Below are positions 8,751-17,708 of a stretch of DNA of 50,745 bases, piece by piece; position 1 is the first letter of the stretch, and every line of letters begins with the position of its first letter. The DNA is taken from contig JAJYUB010000026.1 in NCBI GenBank assembly GCA_021792795.1, positions 1 through 50,745 on the forward strand, written 5' to 3'. The stretch comes from Acidobacteriota bacterium. Lineage in GTDB: Bacteria; Acidobacteriota; Terriglobia; Terriglobales; Acidobacteriaceae. The translations under genes and the position numbers were made by a program. The notes beneath the pieces were generated by a model. The model worked only from the letters and a program-made list of their open reading frames with translations, made no database searches and was not told where the DNA came from.

Positions 8751-8769
8751 AGCAGATTGACAATCTGCT
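8751..8769. promoter_or_regulatory. Perfect 9-1-9 palindrome, candidate operator for formate dehydrogenase
   Basis: AGCAGATTG and CAATCTGCT are exact complements around one central A at 8760. The element ends 33 bases before the start codon of the formate dehydrogenase-like gene, and no other gene reads across it. Its position suits an operator or, if transcribed, a small leader hairpin. The binding protein is unknown. Confidence 0.4.
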
Positions 8770-8802
8770 GGCACGGCAAACCCTCTTCCGGGGTCATCCA
8801 CG

Positions 8803-11800
8803 ATGAACAATCATTCCATGGATCACGACGCTCCTCCTTCCGCCGCCTCCTGCACCCTCGAAATTGATGGCGTCGCCTGCGATGCCGCTCTAGGCGAGCA
8901 CCTGCTCGATGTTCTCAATCGAATCGACAGAATCATTCCGCAGGTCTGTTATCACCCCCAACTCGGCCCCATCCGGACCTGCGATACCTGCATGGTCATG
9001 GTCAACGGGTCCATGGCCCGCGCCTGCGGAACGCCCGTCGCCGACGGAATGATTGTCGTCACGAAGTCGGAACTGGTTGATATCGCCCAGCGCGAAGCCT
9101 TCGACCGCATTCTCGGCAATCACATGCTGTATTGCACGGTATGCGATAACAACAACGAAAACTGTACCGTGCATAACACCACGGCGCTGCTCGACGTGAA
9201 ACATCAGCGGCGTCCCTATCTGCCCAAGCCCTATCCGATCGACAATAGCAATCCCTTCTATCGCTACGATCCCGACCAGTGCATTTTGTGCGGTAGGTGC
9301 GTAGAAGCCTGCCAGAATGTGCAGGTGAATGAGACCCTGTCGATCGATTGGGAGTCGCAGCATCCCCGCGTCCTGTGGGACGGCGGAGAAACCATCGCCG
9401 GTTCCAGTTGCGTCTCCTGCGGCCACTGCGTCACCGTGTGCCCTTGCAACGCGCTCATGGAAAAATCGATGATTGGCCACGCCGGATACTTTACCGGCCT
9501 GCCCCGCAAAGCGCTCGACAACATGATCGATGTCGTCAAAGGTGTGGAACCGGAAACCGGCTATGGGCCGATTCTTGCCGTGTCTGAAGTCGAAGCCAGG
9601 ATGCGCGAGAAATGCGTCCGCCGGACAAAGACCGTTTGCACCTATTGCGGCGTTGGATGTTCCTTCGACATCTGGACCAAGGACCGTCACATCCTGAAAA
9701 TTGAACCCGCCGAGGGTCCTGCCAACGGCATTTCCACCTGCGTCAAGGGTAAATTCGGCTGGGATTACGTCAACGCAGAAGATCGCCTGACGAAGCCCCT
9801 GATTCGCGACGGAGAAACATTTCGCGAAGCCACCTGGCAGGAAGCGCTCGAACGGATCGCGAAAAAACTGTCTGCAATTAAGAGCGAACACGGCCCCGAT
9901 GCCATCGGCTTGATTGCTTCCTCAAAATGCACGAATGAGGAAAGCTTCCTGATGCAGAAGCTGGCGCGCGCTGTCATCGGCACCAACAACATCGATAACT
10001 GCTCCCGCTATTGCCAGACGCCCGCCACCATGGGTCTCTCTCGCACCGTAGGCTATGGCGGCGACAGCGGTTCCATTCGCGACATTGAGGCCGCGGGCCT
10101 GGTCGTGATCATCGGCAGCAACACTGCGGAGAGCCATCCGGTGTTGGCGACGCGGGTCAAACAGTCGCATAAATTGCGCGGTCAACGACTTATCGTCTCT
10201 GACCTGCGAGAGCACGAAATGGCCTGCCGGGCAGACATTCTCATTCGTCCACGGCCGGGCACGGACCTGGTATGGCTCTCTGCCGTCGCGAAATATATCC
10301 TCGACAACGGCCTCGCGAAGATGGACTTCATCGACCGCTGGGTAAACGGCTTCGCGGAGTATCGCGACAGCCTGGCTCCATTCACGTTGGAATATGCGGA
10401 GCAATTGACTGGAATTCCCGTCGCCACACTGCAGCAGGTCGCGCGGGAAATTGCTCAGGCAAGCAGCGTCTGCATCCTGTGGGCCATGGGAGTCACGCAA
10501 CACTGCGGCGGCTCGGACACGTCCACGGCAATTTCCAATTTGCTGCTGCTCACCGGCAACTATATGCGCACCGGTACCGGCGCTTACCCGCTGCGCGGCC
10601 ACAATAATGTGCAAGGCGCCAGCGACTTCGGTTCCATGCCGAACATTGTCTCGGGCTATCAAAAGGTGGACGATCCGGAGGTGATCGCCCGTTTCGAGCA
10701 GGCATGGAACGTGAAGATGCCGACCAACACGGGCCTCGACAATCACCAGATGATCGACGCCATCCATCGGGGGAAGCTGAAAGCGATGTACCTGAAGGGC
10801 GAAGACACCATCACCTCCGACGCCAACGAAAATGATGTCCGCGACGCTTTGGAGAAGATCGAGTTTCTGGTGGTGCAGGAGGTCATCCTCAGCGAAACCG
10901 CTCGCTATGCCGATGTCGTGTTGCCGGCCAGCCCGAGCCTGGAAAAAGATGGCACCTTCACCAGCACGGAGCGCCGCATTCAGCGGTTGTATCAAGTCTT
11001 CGAGCCGCTGGGAGAAAGCAAGCCAGACTGGCGCATAATTCAGGACATCGCTAACGCGCTAGGCGCGAATTGGAACTACAGCCATCCGTCTGAAGTTATG
11101 GACGAAGTGGCCTCGCTGACTCCGCTCTTTGCCGGGGTCAATTATCAGCGCCTCGAAGGCTACAAATCGCTGCAGTGGCCGGTGGCCGCCGACGGTTCCG
11201 ATCAGCCTCTCCTCTTCACGGAGAAATTTCCGTTCCCCGACGGCAAGGCGAAATTCTATCCGCTGGAATGGATCGAGCCCTGCGAGCAGGTCAGCGACGA
11301 ATTCGATCTGCATCTGAACAACGGTCGCCTGCTGGAGCATTTTGAAGCCGGCAACATGACCTTCCGTTCCAAAGGAATCATGGAAGAGACGCCAAATACA
11401 TGGGTGGAGATTTCTCCAGAGCTAGCTGCGGAGCGCGGCATCGAAACCGGCCGATGGGTCCGTCTGCGCTCGAAATATGGCCAGGTCAAGGTGCAGGTCC
11501 TGGTCACCGACCGCGTTCAAGGCAAACAAATCTACCTGCCGCTCAACTCAACCGAGCAGCCTGTCAATCGACTGACGGGTGCCGGCATCGACCGCGCCAC
11601 GCACACGCCCGCGTACAAAGAGACCACGGTGCAAATGATTCCATTGCCCGAGCAGGGAGAAAGTCCGCTGCCGAGAATCAATTTCCGCTTCGGCCATCCC
11701 ACGCCGCAAAATGGAGTCGAAGTGGAACGCAAATGGCAGCGCAAAGATTATCATTTGCCCGGCACCGCGCCGGACGACAAATTGGTGCAAATCGCCAACA

Positions 11801-11811
11801 CGCAGGTGTAG
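8803..11811 (+). CDS. Molybdenum formate dehydrogenase-like alpha subunit (Bacillus YjgC/YrhE type)
   Basis: A 1002-residue molybdopterin oxidoreductase with an iron-sulfur-rich N-terminus. It carries a 2Fe-2S domain (C49, C60, C63, C75), a His-Cys3 NuoG-type cluster (H107, C111, C114, C121) and two 4Fe-4S sites (C160/163/166/170 and C203/206/209/213). The 4Fe-4S motif of the molybdenum domain is at C279, C282, C286 and C313. The Sec/Cys molybdenum ligand of formate dehydrogenases is C404 (NCSRYCQTPATMGL); the histidine that usually follows is Gln here. GVTQHCGGSDTSTAISNLLL and YPLRGHNNVQGASDFG are typical of YjgC/YrhE proteins, as is the DUF1641 gene that follows. No NADH-binding beta subunit is present, so the electron acceptor is open. 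Likely cytoplasmic; no Tat signal is visible. Confidence 0.9.
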   Translation: MNNHSMDHDAPPSAASCTLEIDGVACDAALGEHLLDVLNRIDRIIPQVCYHPQLGPIRTCDTCMVMVNGSMARACGTPVADGMIVVTKSELVDIAQREAFDRILGNHMLYCTVCDNNNENCTVHNTTALLDVKHQRRPYLPKPYPIDNSNPFYRYDPDQCILCGRCVEACQNVQVNETLSIDWESQHPRVLWDGGETIAGSSCVSCGHCVTVCPCNALMEKSMIGHAGYFTGLPRKALDNMIDVVKGVEPETGYGPILAVSEVEARMREKCVRRTKTVCTYCGVGCSFDIWTKDRHILKIEPAEGPANGISTCVKGKFGWDYVNAEDRLTKPLIRDGETFREATWQEALERIAKKLSAIKSEHGPDAIGLIASSKCTNEESFLMQKLARAVIGTNNIDNCSRYCQTPATMGLSRTVGYGGDSGSIRDIEAAGLVVIIGSNTAESHPVLATRVKQSHKLRGQRLIVSDLREHEMACRADILIRPRPGTDLVWLSAVAKYILDNGLAKMDFIDRWVNGFAEYRDSLAPFTLEYAEQLTGIPVATLQQVAREIAQASSVCILWAMGVTQHCGGSDTSTAISNLLLLTGNYMRTGTGAYPLRGHNNVQGASDFGSMPNIVSGYQKVDDPEVIARFEQAWNVKMPTNTGLDNHQMIDAIHRGKLKAMYLKGEDTITSDANENDVRDALEKIEFLVVQEVILSETARYADVVLPASPSLEKDGTFTSTERRIQRLYQVFEPLGESKPDWRIIQDIANALGANWNYSHPSEVMDEVASLTPLFAGVNYQRLEGYKSLQWPVAADGSDQPLLFTEKFPFPDGKAKFYPLEWIEPCEQVSDEFDLHLNNGRLLEHFEAGNMTFRSKGIMEETPNTWVEISPELAAERGIETGRWVRLRSKYGQVKVQVLVTDRVQGKQIYLPLNSTEQPVNRLTGAGIDRATHTPAYKETTVQMIPLPEQGESPLPRINFRFGHPTPQNGVEVERKWQRKDYHLPGTAPDDKLVQIANTQV

Positions 11812-11824
11812 ACAGGAGAACGCC

Positions 11825-12403
11825 ATGGCCCAGCCGATTCGTACCTACACGCCGCATCGCAACGAGCAGGAAGAACTGCGCGCCAAAGTGGAGAATGCTC
11901 CAGTGCAACATGCGCAGGCCGTGCTGGCCGCCTACCAGTTGTTGCAGGAGGCGCAGGACCACGGGTTGCTCGATACGCTGAGAGGTGTGATCGGAGCGGG
12001 TGACGCCATCGTCGACAACGTCTCCGAATTTGCCAGCACACCCGAGGGCATTCGCGCCATGCGCAATTTTCTCGCATTGTCGCGTGTGTTCGCGAACCTC
12101 AATCCGGAAAAGATGGATGCCGTTGCCAACGCCATCACGGAAAACCAGTGCGGTGAAGCTGCACCGGGATGCGGGCCGCCGTCGATCTTGAAATCCATGC
12201 AACGCATGAGCAGTCGCAACAGCCGCCGAACCCTGGCCACCATCGCCGCCGTGACCGACGCGTTCGGCAAAGAACCCGATCTTCCTGCAGGCGACCCTCG
12301 ATTCGGCAGCGCTCCCGGCTGGGTCCCTCCCAAATCCGCGCTTCCTTTGTTGGCATTGGCACTGGCCGGGGTCGCCGGCTTCTGGATTGGCCGCCGCCGC
12401 TAG
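11825..12403 (+). CDS. DUF1641 family protein, formate dehydrogenase partner
   Basis: A 192-residue protein of the DUF1641 (YrhD/YjgD) type, which is regularly encoded next to YjgC/YrhE formate dehydrogenase-like proteins. The core (about residues 35-110) contains LLQEAQDHGLLDTLRGVIGA and a leucine-rich helical stretch ending in NLNPEKMDAVANAI. Unlike the short Bacillus versions it has a C-terminal hydrophobic helix (LPLLALALAGVAGFWIG, then RRR), which may tether the complex to the membrane. The ATG at 11825 follows ACAGGAGAA and is 13 bases after the dehydrogenase stop, so the two form an operon. Its molecular role is not established; membrane attachment is my inference. Confidence 0.8.
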   Translation: MAQPIRTYTPHRNEQEELRAKVENAPVQHAQAVLAAYQLLQEAQDHGLLDTLRGVIGAGDAIVDNVSEFASTPEGIRAMRNFLALSRVFANLNPEKMDAVANAITENQCGEAAPGCGPPSILKSMQRMSSRNSRRTLATIAAVTDAFGKEPDLPAGDPRFGSAPGWVPPKSALPLLALALAGVAGFWIGRRR

Positions 12404-12494
12404 CCTCTGCCGCCGCCGCCAATTTCGCCATCTATCGCACCCTCTTCGCCGACGCTTGAATCCTGGTTTCTGGAAGAAAATTTCGGAAGTCATG

Positions 12495-12811
12495 GCATTT
12501 CTCCTATTTCTATATAGGATAGGGCTGAGGCGGAGTCTGAACCCTGCGCCGGCGTTGCCGGCGGCGATCTGGGGCAGCAGATCGGCGATGGCTTGGTCGA
12601 GGGCCGGGGCGGTGGAGGCTTTGGCGGCACGAAGCAGGTGCTTGAGCTTGGCCCAGGCTTTTTCGATGGGGCTCAAGTCCGGCGAATAGGGCGGCAGGTA
12701 GGGCCGTTCGGCCCCCGCGCTGCTGGAGGCGCTGGCGCGCGCCTCCAAGAATTTCTGTCGCAAATCGTCCGAATATGCTACGCCCTCTCCAATCTTAAGC
12801 CCATCTGTTTT
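12495..12811 (-). pseudogene. IS630-family transposase remnant with internal deletion, copy 2
   Basis: Read leftward, the fragment begins with the N-terminal helix of an IS630 transposase (VAYSDDLRQKFLEA, about 12781-12740). It then jumps directly to the C-terminal block (AGAERPYLPPYSPDLSPIEK, then AWAKLKHLLRAAKAS), so the middle of the gene, including most of the catalytic domain, is deleted. The deletion joint (GGCGCGCGCCAGCGCC, at 12743) is the same point at which copy 1 at 3646 is joined to IS110 sequence. The end of homology with copy 1 is ATAGGAGAAATGC at 12507-12495. No intact terminal repeats were identified. Confidence 0.85.
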
Positions 12812-12827
12812 TGCGCCATGTACGGCA

Positions 12828-12849
12828 CCCTTCGGCTTCGCTCAGGGCA
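12828..12849. repeat. Dispersed-type CTTCGGCTTCGCTCAGG motif
   Basis: CCCTTCGGCTTCGCTCAGGG, flanked by CA-rich sequence, resembles one arm of the dispersed intergenic palindromes of Acidobacteriota. A degraded relative lies at 12998-13031 (CAGGTCCCTTCAC, then CGCTGCGTCTGGATGACAA). Apart from the IS630 remnant and a hairpin at 13106-13145 I see nothing else in 12404-13152. Confidence 0.35.
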
Positions 12850-13105
12850 AACTACGCGAAGAATCCAAAGGGTAATGGCGGCACGCAACCGGCGCACATT
12901 TTCTGGCTGCACAAACCATCGATCCGCGCTAGTGCGGTGAGTCGGAAATTCTTGTCAGAAATAAACCTGATGTTCGCGGCGCTACATTGTTGAAACGCAG
13001 GTCCCTTCACTCCGCTGCGTCTGGATGACAAATTTATACTGCAAATCAGAGACTAACCGATCTGGTCTCTCCGCCGGCATGAGAACATGCCAGGTTGAGC
13101 GATCA

Positions 13106-13145
13106 GGCAGGAGTGGCCGTTCTGCGTCAGTACGGCCACCCTGCC
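13106..13145 (-). terminator. Hairpin downstream of the Ig-repeat gene
   Basis: GGCAGGAGTGGCCG (13106-13119) pairs with CGGCCACCCTGCC (13133-13145) apart from one bulged base, with a 13-base loop. It begins 8 bases past the stop of the leftward gene ending at 13153. No T-run follows in the leftward direction, so termination would be atypical. Confidence 0.45.
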
Positions 13146-13152
13146 GGTCAAG

Positions 13153-15981
13153 CTAGGGAACTGCAACTGTAACTGTTACAGAATCGCTTCCCGAGGAGTA
13201 ATTGGGGCTCCCGCTGTAAGTCGCGGTAAATGTATGCCGACCATTCGACAGCGAGGATGCGGCCACCGTCGTAGCTGCGGTTCCTGTGGCACTGACCGGC
13301 ACTGTACCGAGCAATTGACTGCCATTGTAGAAGGAAACCGTGCCGAGCTGGTTGGGCGGCCCCGCGCTCCAGGATTGAATGGCAACACTGAAAGTTACAT
13401 TTCCTCCGGTGACGTACCAGATGGAGGGCGTCAGTTGCAGAATGACGGGCGCTTTGGCAACGGTGAAGGACACGGTACTAGGAGCGGCGGCGGCATAGTT
13501 CGTTTGGGCGGCATACCCCATCACGACCGAGTGCGTTCCCGCCTGCGGCTTGGGAATGACAAAATTTGCCGCGCCGTTTACCAGCGGCAAGGTAACGACT
13601 GCCCCGCCATCATACTGATACGTGACAACCCCCTGTGGAGCGCCCGCCGTGGAGCTGGTGTAGATGCCGCAATGGTAATCCGCACCGTATGGGAAGTTCC
13701 GGTTCCAGCAGGAAGTGCTGAGGCGCACTGGCACGGGATTGACGGTGAAGATCACCGGCGCGGACCTGCCGGCAGGGTTGAAAGAATCTCCTGAATACGA
13801 AGCACTGAGCGGATGGGCGCCGACATTTAGACCCTGGACGTAGAGATAGGCTGCGCCGTTGCCTCCCAAGGTTGACGTTTGCAGCAACGTTGCGCCGTCG
13901 TAGAGCTGGACGGTCCCAGAGGGAGTGTGACCGTTCGTGGAATCGACATCTATCACGACGTTTGTCCCCCGCGGGTAGGTGACGGTGGACTGGCGAAGCA
14001 TGACGTGGATTGAGGCGTCGTACGCGATCACGGTGTAGCCAATGGAGGCCGAGGACTTATTCCCGGCGGCGTCGACGGCGGTAACGGTGAAGGTCTTGGC
14101 GCCAGGCGAAGAGGTGTCGACAGGGCTGGTGAGCGGGCCAGTGCTCAACGGGGCCGATTCCGCCGAGAATGTGGAAGCGCCGCAGCTAACAATCCCGGAG
14201 CGATCATCCGTGCAGCTGTAAGTGGCCGTGACCGCCTGTCCCACAATGTAGCTGCCACTTGAAGGAGACAGCGTCGGGCCGGAATTCACCACGGGAGCGA
14301 CCGTATCCACATTGACAGGAACGGTGTAGAAGGAGGTGGACCAACTGCCGGTGGGGTCCTTGACGAAATGGAGTTCCTCGGTCCCGGCGCAGTCCTCGGC
14401 GTAGTAGTACAGCAGGTAATTGCCGTCAGCAGGAACGCTGACGGGCTGCGCGGACGGTGTAAAGGCCGGTGGCGCGCCGCCGGGAGGGATCGTCGTCGGG
14501 CAGGCGACCGGGTTTGCGATCGGGGTGCCGACGGAACCTGGCGCGCCTGGAGCCGGCACACTGTTCACAGGGGAAATACCGTAGGCAATGCTCTGGATCG
14601 GTGCCGGGGCGAAGGTGGAGACGCCCGGCAATTGCGTGTTGGTAAGTCCGCTGAGAACAGGCGGCTGGGTGGAGAAGGTCACATTGGGCGTCTGCGTGTT
14701 GACCCAGCCTCCAGGCTGCTGGCCGGCAACCGTGACTGTGGTCAGCGGTTCAGGCACTCCCGTCAGCGCAATAAAGGTTGAGTTGGGGTGCGAAGTGTAG
14801 CTCGACGAAATATACAAACCTGGCCCGCTGAAGTTGGCGAGCAGGTTCTGCGGGCACGGCAGATTCTCCAATCCCGAGGCGGGATCGAACGCGCATGGAC
14901 CGCCGTTCCACGGCTCGCTGGCCATCAGGAACCCTATGCCTTCATGAAACGTAGGGCCATTGGGAGTGGAAATGTCCTGCAGGGTGAAGCTGGGGCCGTC
15001 AAAGATATCTTGAAATAGCTCGTTCGGCGCGGACGAAATGGGGCAATTCGCGCCGCTTTCCGCCGGGTTTGTGCCCACCGTGCATTCCAGCGTGAAGAGC
15101 TTGCAGGCCGGCTGGCCGTTGGGAAGCTGCTCGCCGGTATGAATCAGGCAGTTGGATGTGGAAAATGGCGTATTCAGGCCGTAGACCGATTGGAAAGTAC
15201 TGGGATCGACGGCCGCATCTTCGACACCGGGAATCGTCCCGTTCTGAATCGCCAGGGTGTCGGCGGCCTGAGCGGTAGAAAGATCGTAGGTGAACTGGAC
15301 TTGCTGGCCCGTAGTCGGATTGAAGGCAAAGGATTGCGTCAACTGCGCCGGAGTTGGGTTCGTCTGCGGGATGGGGTTGCCGGTAATGCTTCCCCCGCCG
15401 ACGACGCCGCTCTGGGTGCAATTGGTATTCAAATAGATCGAGGAGCCGGTCAGATAGCCACCTGTGTCCACCAGACTGATGGTGATCTGATTCGACCCCT
15501 GCGCGAGGCTGCCGCTAATATTGATGGGCGGAACGCCGCCATTGGCCAGCGTGACGCCAGTCGAGCCAGCAAACGAATCGGGATCCTGGCCAGTCAGCCG
15601 GCCGGCGCTGGCAGCCGATTGGTAGGTGGTCGTGAAGCAGTCCGCCGATGGCCCATTGTCCGTGGAATCCGATGTCCCTCCAGCGCAGACATTGGTTGGG
15701 CCAGTGACGGATGGCGATGCAGTACTGACCTGGATATTGTTATCGACCAGCACATTTCCGCCATTCGCCGAAGCAATTAGGGCCGTGGGAGAGGCGGGGC
15801 AGGTCAGATTCAAGGTCGTGCTATTGAAGGTATTCGGGGATCTGTAGCTGGTGTTGGTATTGGAGGCGCGCACATTGACGGGGCCAAAGAGTTGAATGGG
15901 ATTCTGGGCGGAAAGCGCCGGAACAATCAAGGCCATCAGCGCGACGATTGGGCCACGATGCAAACACAATAAATCCTTCAT
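13153..15981 (-). CDS. Secreted Ig-like repeat protein
   Basis: A 942-residue exported protein. A Sec signal peptide (MKDLLCLHRGPIVALMALIV, then PALSA) is followed by a Thr/Ser/Asn/Gly-rich region of unknown fold (about 25-560). From about residue 570 come Ig-like modules: a Cys-containing PVVNSGPTLSPSSGSYIVG module with YSCTDDRSGIVSCG, then three Big_3-type repeats with the recurring pattern GTVQLYDGATLLQT...GAHPLSASYSGD...PAPV. The last repeat (GTVSFYNGSQLLGT...HTFTATYSGSPNYSSGS) is at the C-terminus. Such proteins are abundant in Acidobacteriota and are presumed to act at the cell surface; no enzyme motif is visible. The ATG at 15981 follows GAAAGGAGCAG; the longer upstream reading has no signal peptide. 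It is divergent from the ferredoxin gene at 16359. Confidence 0.82.
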   Translation of the reverse strand: MKDLLCLHRGPIVALMALIVPALSAQNPIQLFGPVNVRASNTNTSYRSPNTFNSTTLNLTCPASPTALIASANGGNVLVDNNIQVSTASPSVTGPTNVCAGGTSDSTDNGPSADCFTTTYQSAASAGRLTGQDPDSFAGSTGVTLANGGVPPINISGSLAQGSNQITISLVDTGGYLTGSSIYLNTNCTQSGVVGGGSITGNPIPQTNPTPAQLTQSFAFNPTTGQQVQFTYDLSTAQAADTLAIQNGTIPGVEDAAVDPSTFQSVYGLNTPFSTSNCLIHTGEQLPNGQPACKLFTLECTVGTNPAESGANCPISSAPNELFQDIFDGPSFTLQDISTPNGPTFHEGIGFLMASEPWNGGPCAFDPASGLENLPCPQNLLANFSGPGLYISSSYTSHPNSTFIALTGVPEPLTTVTVAGQQPGGWVNTQTPNVTFSTQPPVLSGLTNTQLPGVSTFAPAPIQSIAYGISPVNSVPAPGAPGSVGTPIANPVACPTTIPPGGAPPAFTPSAQPVSVPADGNYLLYYYAEDCAGTEELHFVKDPTGSWSTSFYTVPVNVDTVAPVVNSGPTLSPSSGSYIVGQAVTATYSCTDDRSGIVSCGASTFSAESAPLSTGPLTSPVDTSSPGAKTFTVTAVDAAGNKSSASIGYTVIAYDASIHVMLRQSTVTYPRGTNVVIDVDSTNGHTPSGTVQLYDGATLLQTSTLGGNGAAYLYVQGLNVGAHPLSASYSGDSFNPAGRSAPVIFTVNPVPVRLSTSCWNRNFPYGADYHCGIYTSSTAGAPQGVVTYQYDGGAVVTLPLVNGAANFVIPKPQAGTHSVVMGYAAQTNYAAAAPSTVSFTVAKAPVILQLTPSIWYVTGGNVTFSVAIQSWSAGPPNQLGTVSFYNGSQLLGTVPVSATGTAATTVAASSLSNGRHTFTATYSGSPNYSSGSDSVTVTVAVP

Positions 15982-16196
15982 AACGGATGCTGCTCCTTTC
16001 GCGGCCCGGTGAATCGCGTGGGGCGCGACTCGCCGCTGCGACGAATCCCTGAATGTGGTTGACTGCGTTTCCTGGAATTGAGAGCTATCACTGGGACCAA
16101 GAGGGGAGCCTGGCCATGGATTGAATCGGCACCAGTGACGGCAGACTGATCGTAGCGTTGAGTGGGAAGCCGTGTCAATGAAAAATTCGGGCTGGA

Positions 16197-16212
16197 TGTG
16201 ATGTGCCTCACA
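16197..16212. promoter_or_regulatory. Perfect CRP-type dyad TGTGA-N6-TCACA
   Basis: The exact CRP consensus half-sites lie in the 377-base divergent region between the Ig-repeat gene and the oxidoreductase operon, 147 bases before the start at 16359. A near-identical dyad (one mismatch) precedes the fumarase at 201. No regulator gene is in the window. Nothing else was recognised in 15982-16358. Confidence 0.45.
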
Positions 16213-16358
16213 CCTCCTGGTGCGCCCGATCACGGCCATTGGTGACCCAGGGGCCTCTAATGGAACCGGCGGCCGCTCGGGCCGCCGAAGCGACAGGAAT
16301 TGTGGCGACAGAGGCCCTGGGCAAGGGGAACACAGGCCCAGCGACAACGAGGTGAAGC

Positions 16359-16628
16359 ATGGCAGTCCAGCCGCGCGGGAAAGTTACGATCGATGTCGAG
16401 GAATGCAAGGGATGCGGGCTATGCGTTGAATCCTGTCCGCCGAGATGCCTGGAACTGGCGCCGGAATTGAATGCGAATGGGGTCCATCCGGCGCGGTGTA
16501 ACGGGCACGTCTGCACGGGCTGCGGCATCTGCTTTTACTGCTGCCCCGAACCGGGCGCGATTACCGTCTACCGCGTGAAGGCCAAGGCAACCCAGGTGCG
16601 GGAGGACGCAAATGCGGCAACTCTGTAA
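16359..16628 (+). CDS. 2-oxoacid:ferredoxin oxidoreductase, ferredoxin-like (delta) subunit
   Basis: An 89-residue 2x[4Fe-4S] ferredoxin-type subunit. The first cluster motif is [13 protein letters not shown] (about residues 16-28); the second is [13 protein letters not shown] (about 52-64), preceded by the spacer CNGHVC seen in KorD/VorD-type subunits. It passes electrons from the thiamine site of the complex to free ferredoxin. Its 3' end overlaps the alpha-subunit start by 17 bases, so the genes are one transcription unit. A GAGGTGAAG ribosome site precedes the ATG. A CRP-type dyad lies upstream. Confidence 0.9.
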   Translation: MAVQPRGKVTIDVEECKGCGLCVESCPPRCLELAPELNANGVHPARCNGHVCTGCGICFYCCPEPGAITVYRVKAKATQVREDANAATL

Positions 16629-17664
16629 GGGAAACGTGGCGCTGGTGAAGGGTGCGCTCCTCGCGGGATGCCGCGGATATTACGGATATCCCATCACGCC
16701 GGCCAGCGAGATTGCCGAGGCCGCAGCACTCTATTTTCCGCAGGTGGGCGGAACATTTCTGCAGGCGGAGAGCGAAACTGCCGCCATCAATATGGTGTAT
16801 GGGGCCGCGGCGACGGGGCTGCGGGTCATGTCCGCCTCCTCCGGGCCGGGGCTGAGCCTGATGCAGGAGGGAATCTCGTACCTGGCCGGCGCGGAACTGC
16901 CGTGCGTGATTGTGGATGTGATGCGGGGCGGACCGGGGCTGGGCAACATCGCGCCGGAACAAAGCGACTATTTCGCCATGGTGAAGGGCGGCGGGCACGG
17001 CAACTATCGCAATCTGGTGCTCGCCCCCGCATCGGTACAGGAGATGGCCGACCTGACCATTTTGGCATTTGAGCTGGCCGATAAATACCGCAACCCCGCA
17101 GTGGTGCTGGCCGACGGCTTTGTTGGCCAGATGATGGAGCCGCTCGACCTGGAATATCGCGAGGTTCCGCAGCCGGAAAAACCCTGGGCGGTGAAGGGCA
17201 CGCCGGAGACACGCGGCAATTTGATCAGTTCCATTTTCCTAGAGCCCGACGGATTGGAAGATCACGAACGCAAAATGGAGGCCAAGTACCTCCGCGCGCA
17301 AGAGGCGGAGCCGCGCTATGAGATGAGCTACACCGAGGACGCCGAGGTGTTGCTGGTGGGATATGGAATTGTGGCCCGCATCGTGCATTCCGCCGTCGAA
17401 GCGCTGCGCCGGCAAGGCGTAAAAGCGGGCCTGTTCCGACCGATCACGCTGTGGCCCTATCCATCGAAGGCCCTGGTGAAAGCGGCGGCGCATGTGGAAA
17501 AGGTCCTGGTCGTCGAACTGAGCAACGGACAAATGGTGGAGGATGTGCGGCTGGCGCTGAATGGCAAGGTGCCGGTGGAGTTTTACGGACGCGGCGGCGG
17601 CAATGTTCCTTCAGTGAAAGAAATCCAGGAACAAGTGTTGGGCCGCGTGGCGGCAGCGGTTTGA
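16612..17664 (+). CDS. 2-oxoacid:ferredoxin oxidoreductase, alpha subunit
   Basis: A 350-residue subunit with the pyrimidine-binding fold of thiamine enzymes. The N-terminus [27 protein letters not shown], with the motif [10 protein letters not shown] at about residues 24-33, is diagnostic. [19 protein letters not shown] and [18 protein letters not shown] carry the conserved interface residues, and [17 protein letters not shown] is the domain III signature. The closest type is the 2-oxoglutarate/2-oxoisovalerate group (KorA/VorB); the exact substrate cannot be told from sequence alone. GGAGG at 16601-16605 precedes the start, inside the ferredoxin gene. Confidence 0.9.
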   Translation: MRQLCKGNVALVKGALLAGCRGYYGYPITPASEIAEAAALYFPQVGGTFLQAESETAAINMVYGAAATGLRVMSASSGPGLSLMQEGISYLAGAELPCVIVDVMRGGPGLGNIAPEQSDYFAMVKGGGHGNYRNLVLAPASVQEMADLTILAFELADKYRNPAVVLADGFVGQMMEPLDLEYREVPQPEKPWAVKGTPETRGNLISSIFLEPDGLEDHERKMEAKYLRAQEAEPRYEMSYTEDAEVLLVGYGIVARIVHSAVEALRRQGVKAGLFRPITLWPYPSKALVKAAAHVEKVLVVELSNGQMVEDVRLALNGKVPVEFYGRGGGNVPSVKEIQEQVLGRVAAAV

Positions 17665-17708
17665 AAGCTGGCGGAGAGGTCGGGAGCAAGTCCGAAGAGG
17701 GCGGGGAA

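Noticed and set aside
9922-10995. Open frame of 357 codons antisense to the formate dehydrogenase gene
   Set aside because: Explained by codon bias of the real gene on the other strand; no recognisable domain, no good ribosome site.
11678-12763. A 361-codon IS630 transposase gene running leftward
   Set aside because: Only the first 90 codons are transposase-like; the rest is antisense to the DUF1641 gene and the middle of the transposase is missing.
13153-15981. Tandem DNA repeat or CRISPR-like array in the Ig-repeat gene
   Set aside because: Repetition exists only at protein level with diverged codons; there are no constant-length DNA repeats with spacers.
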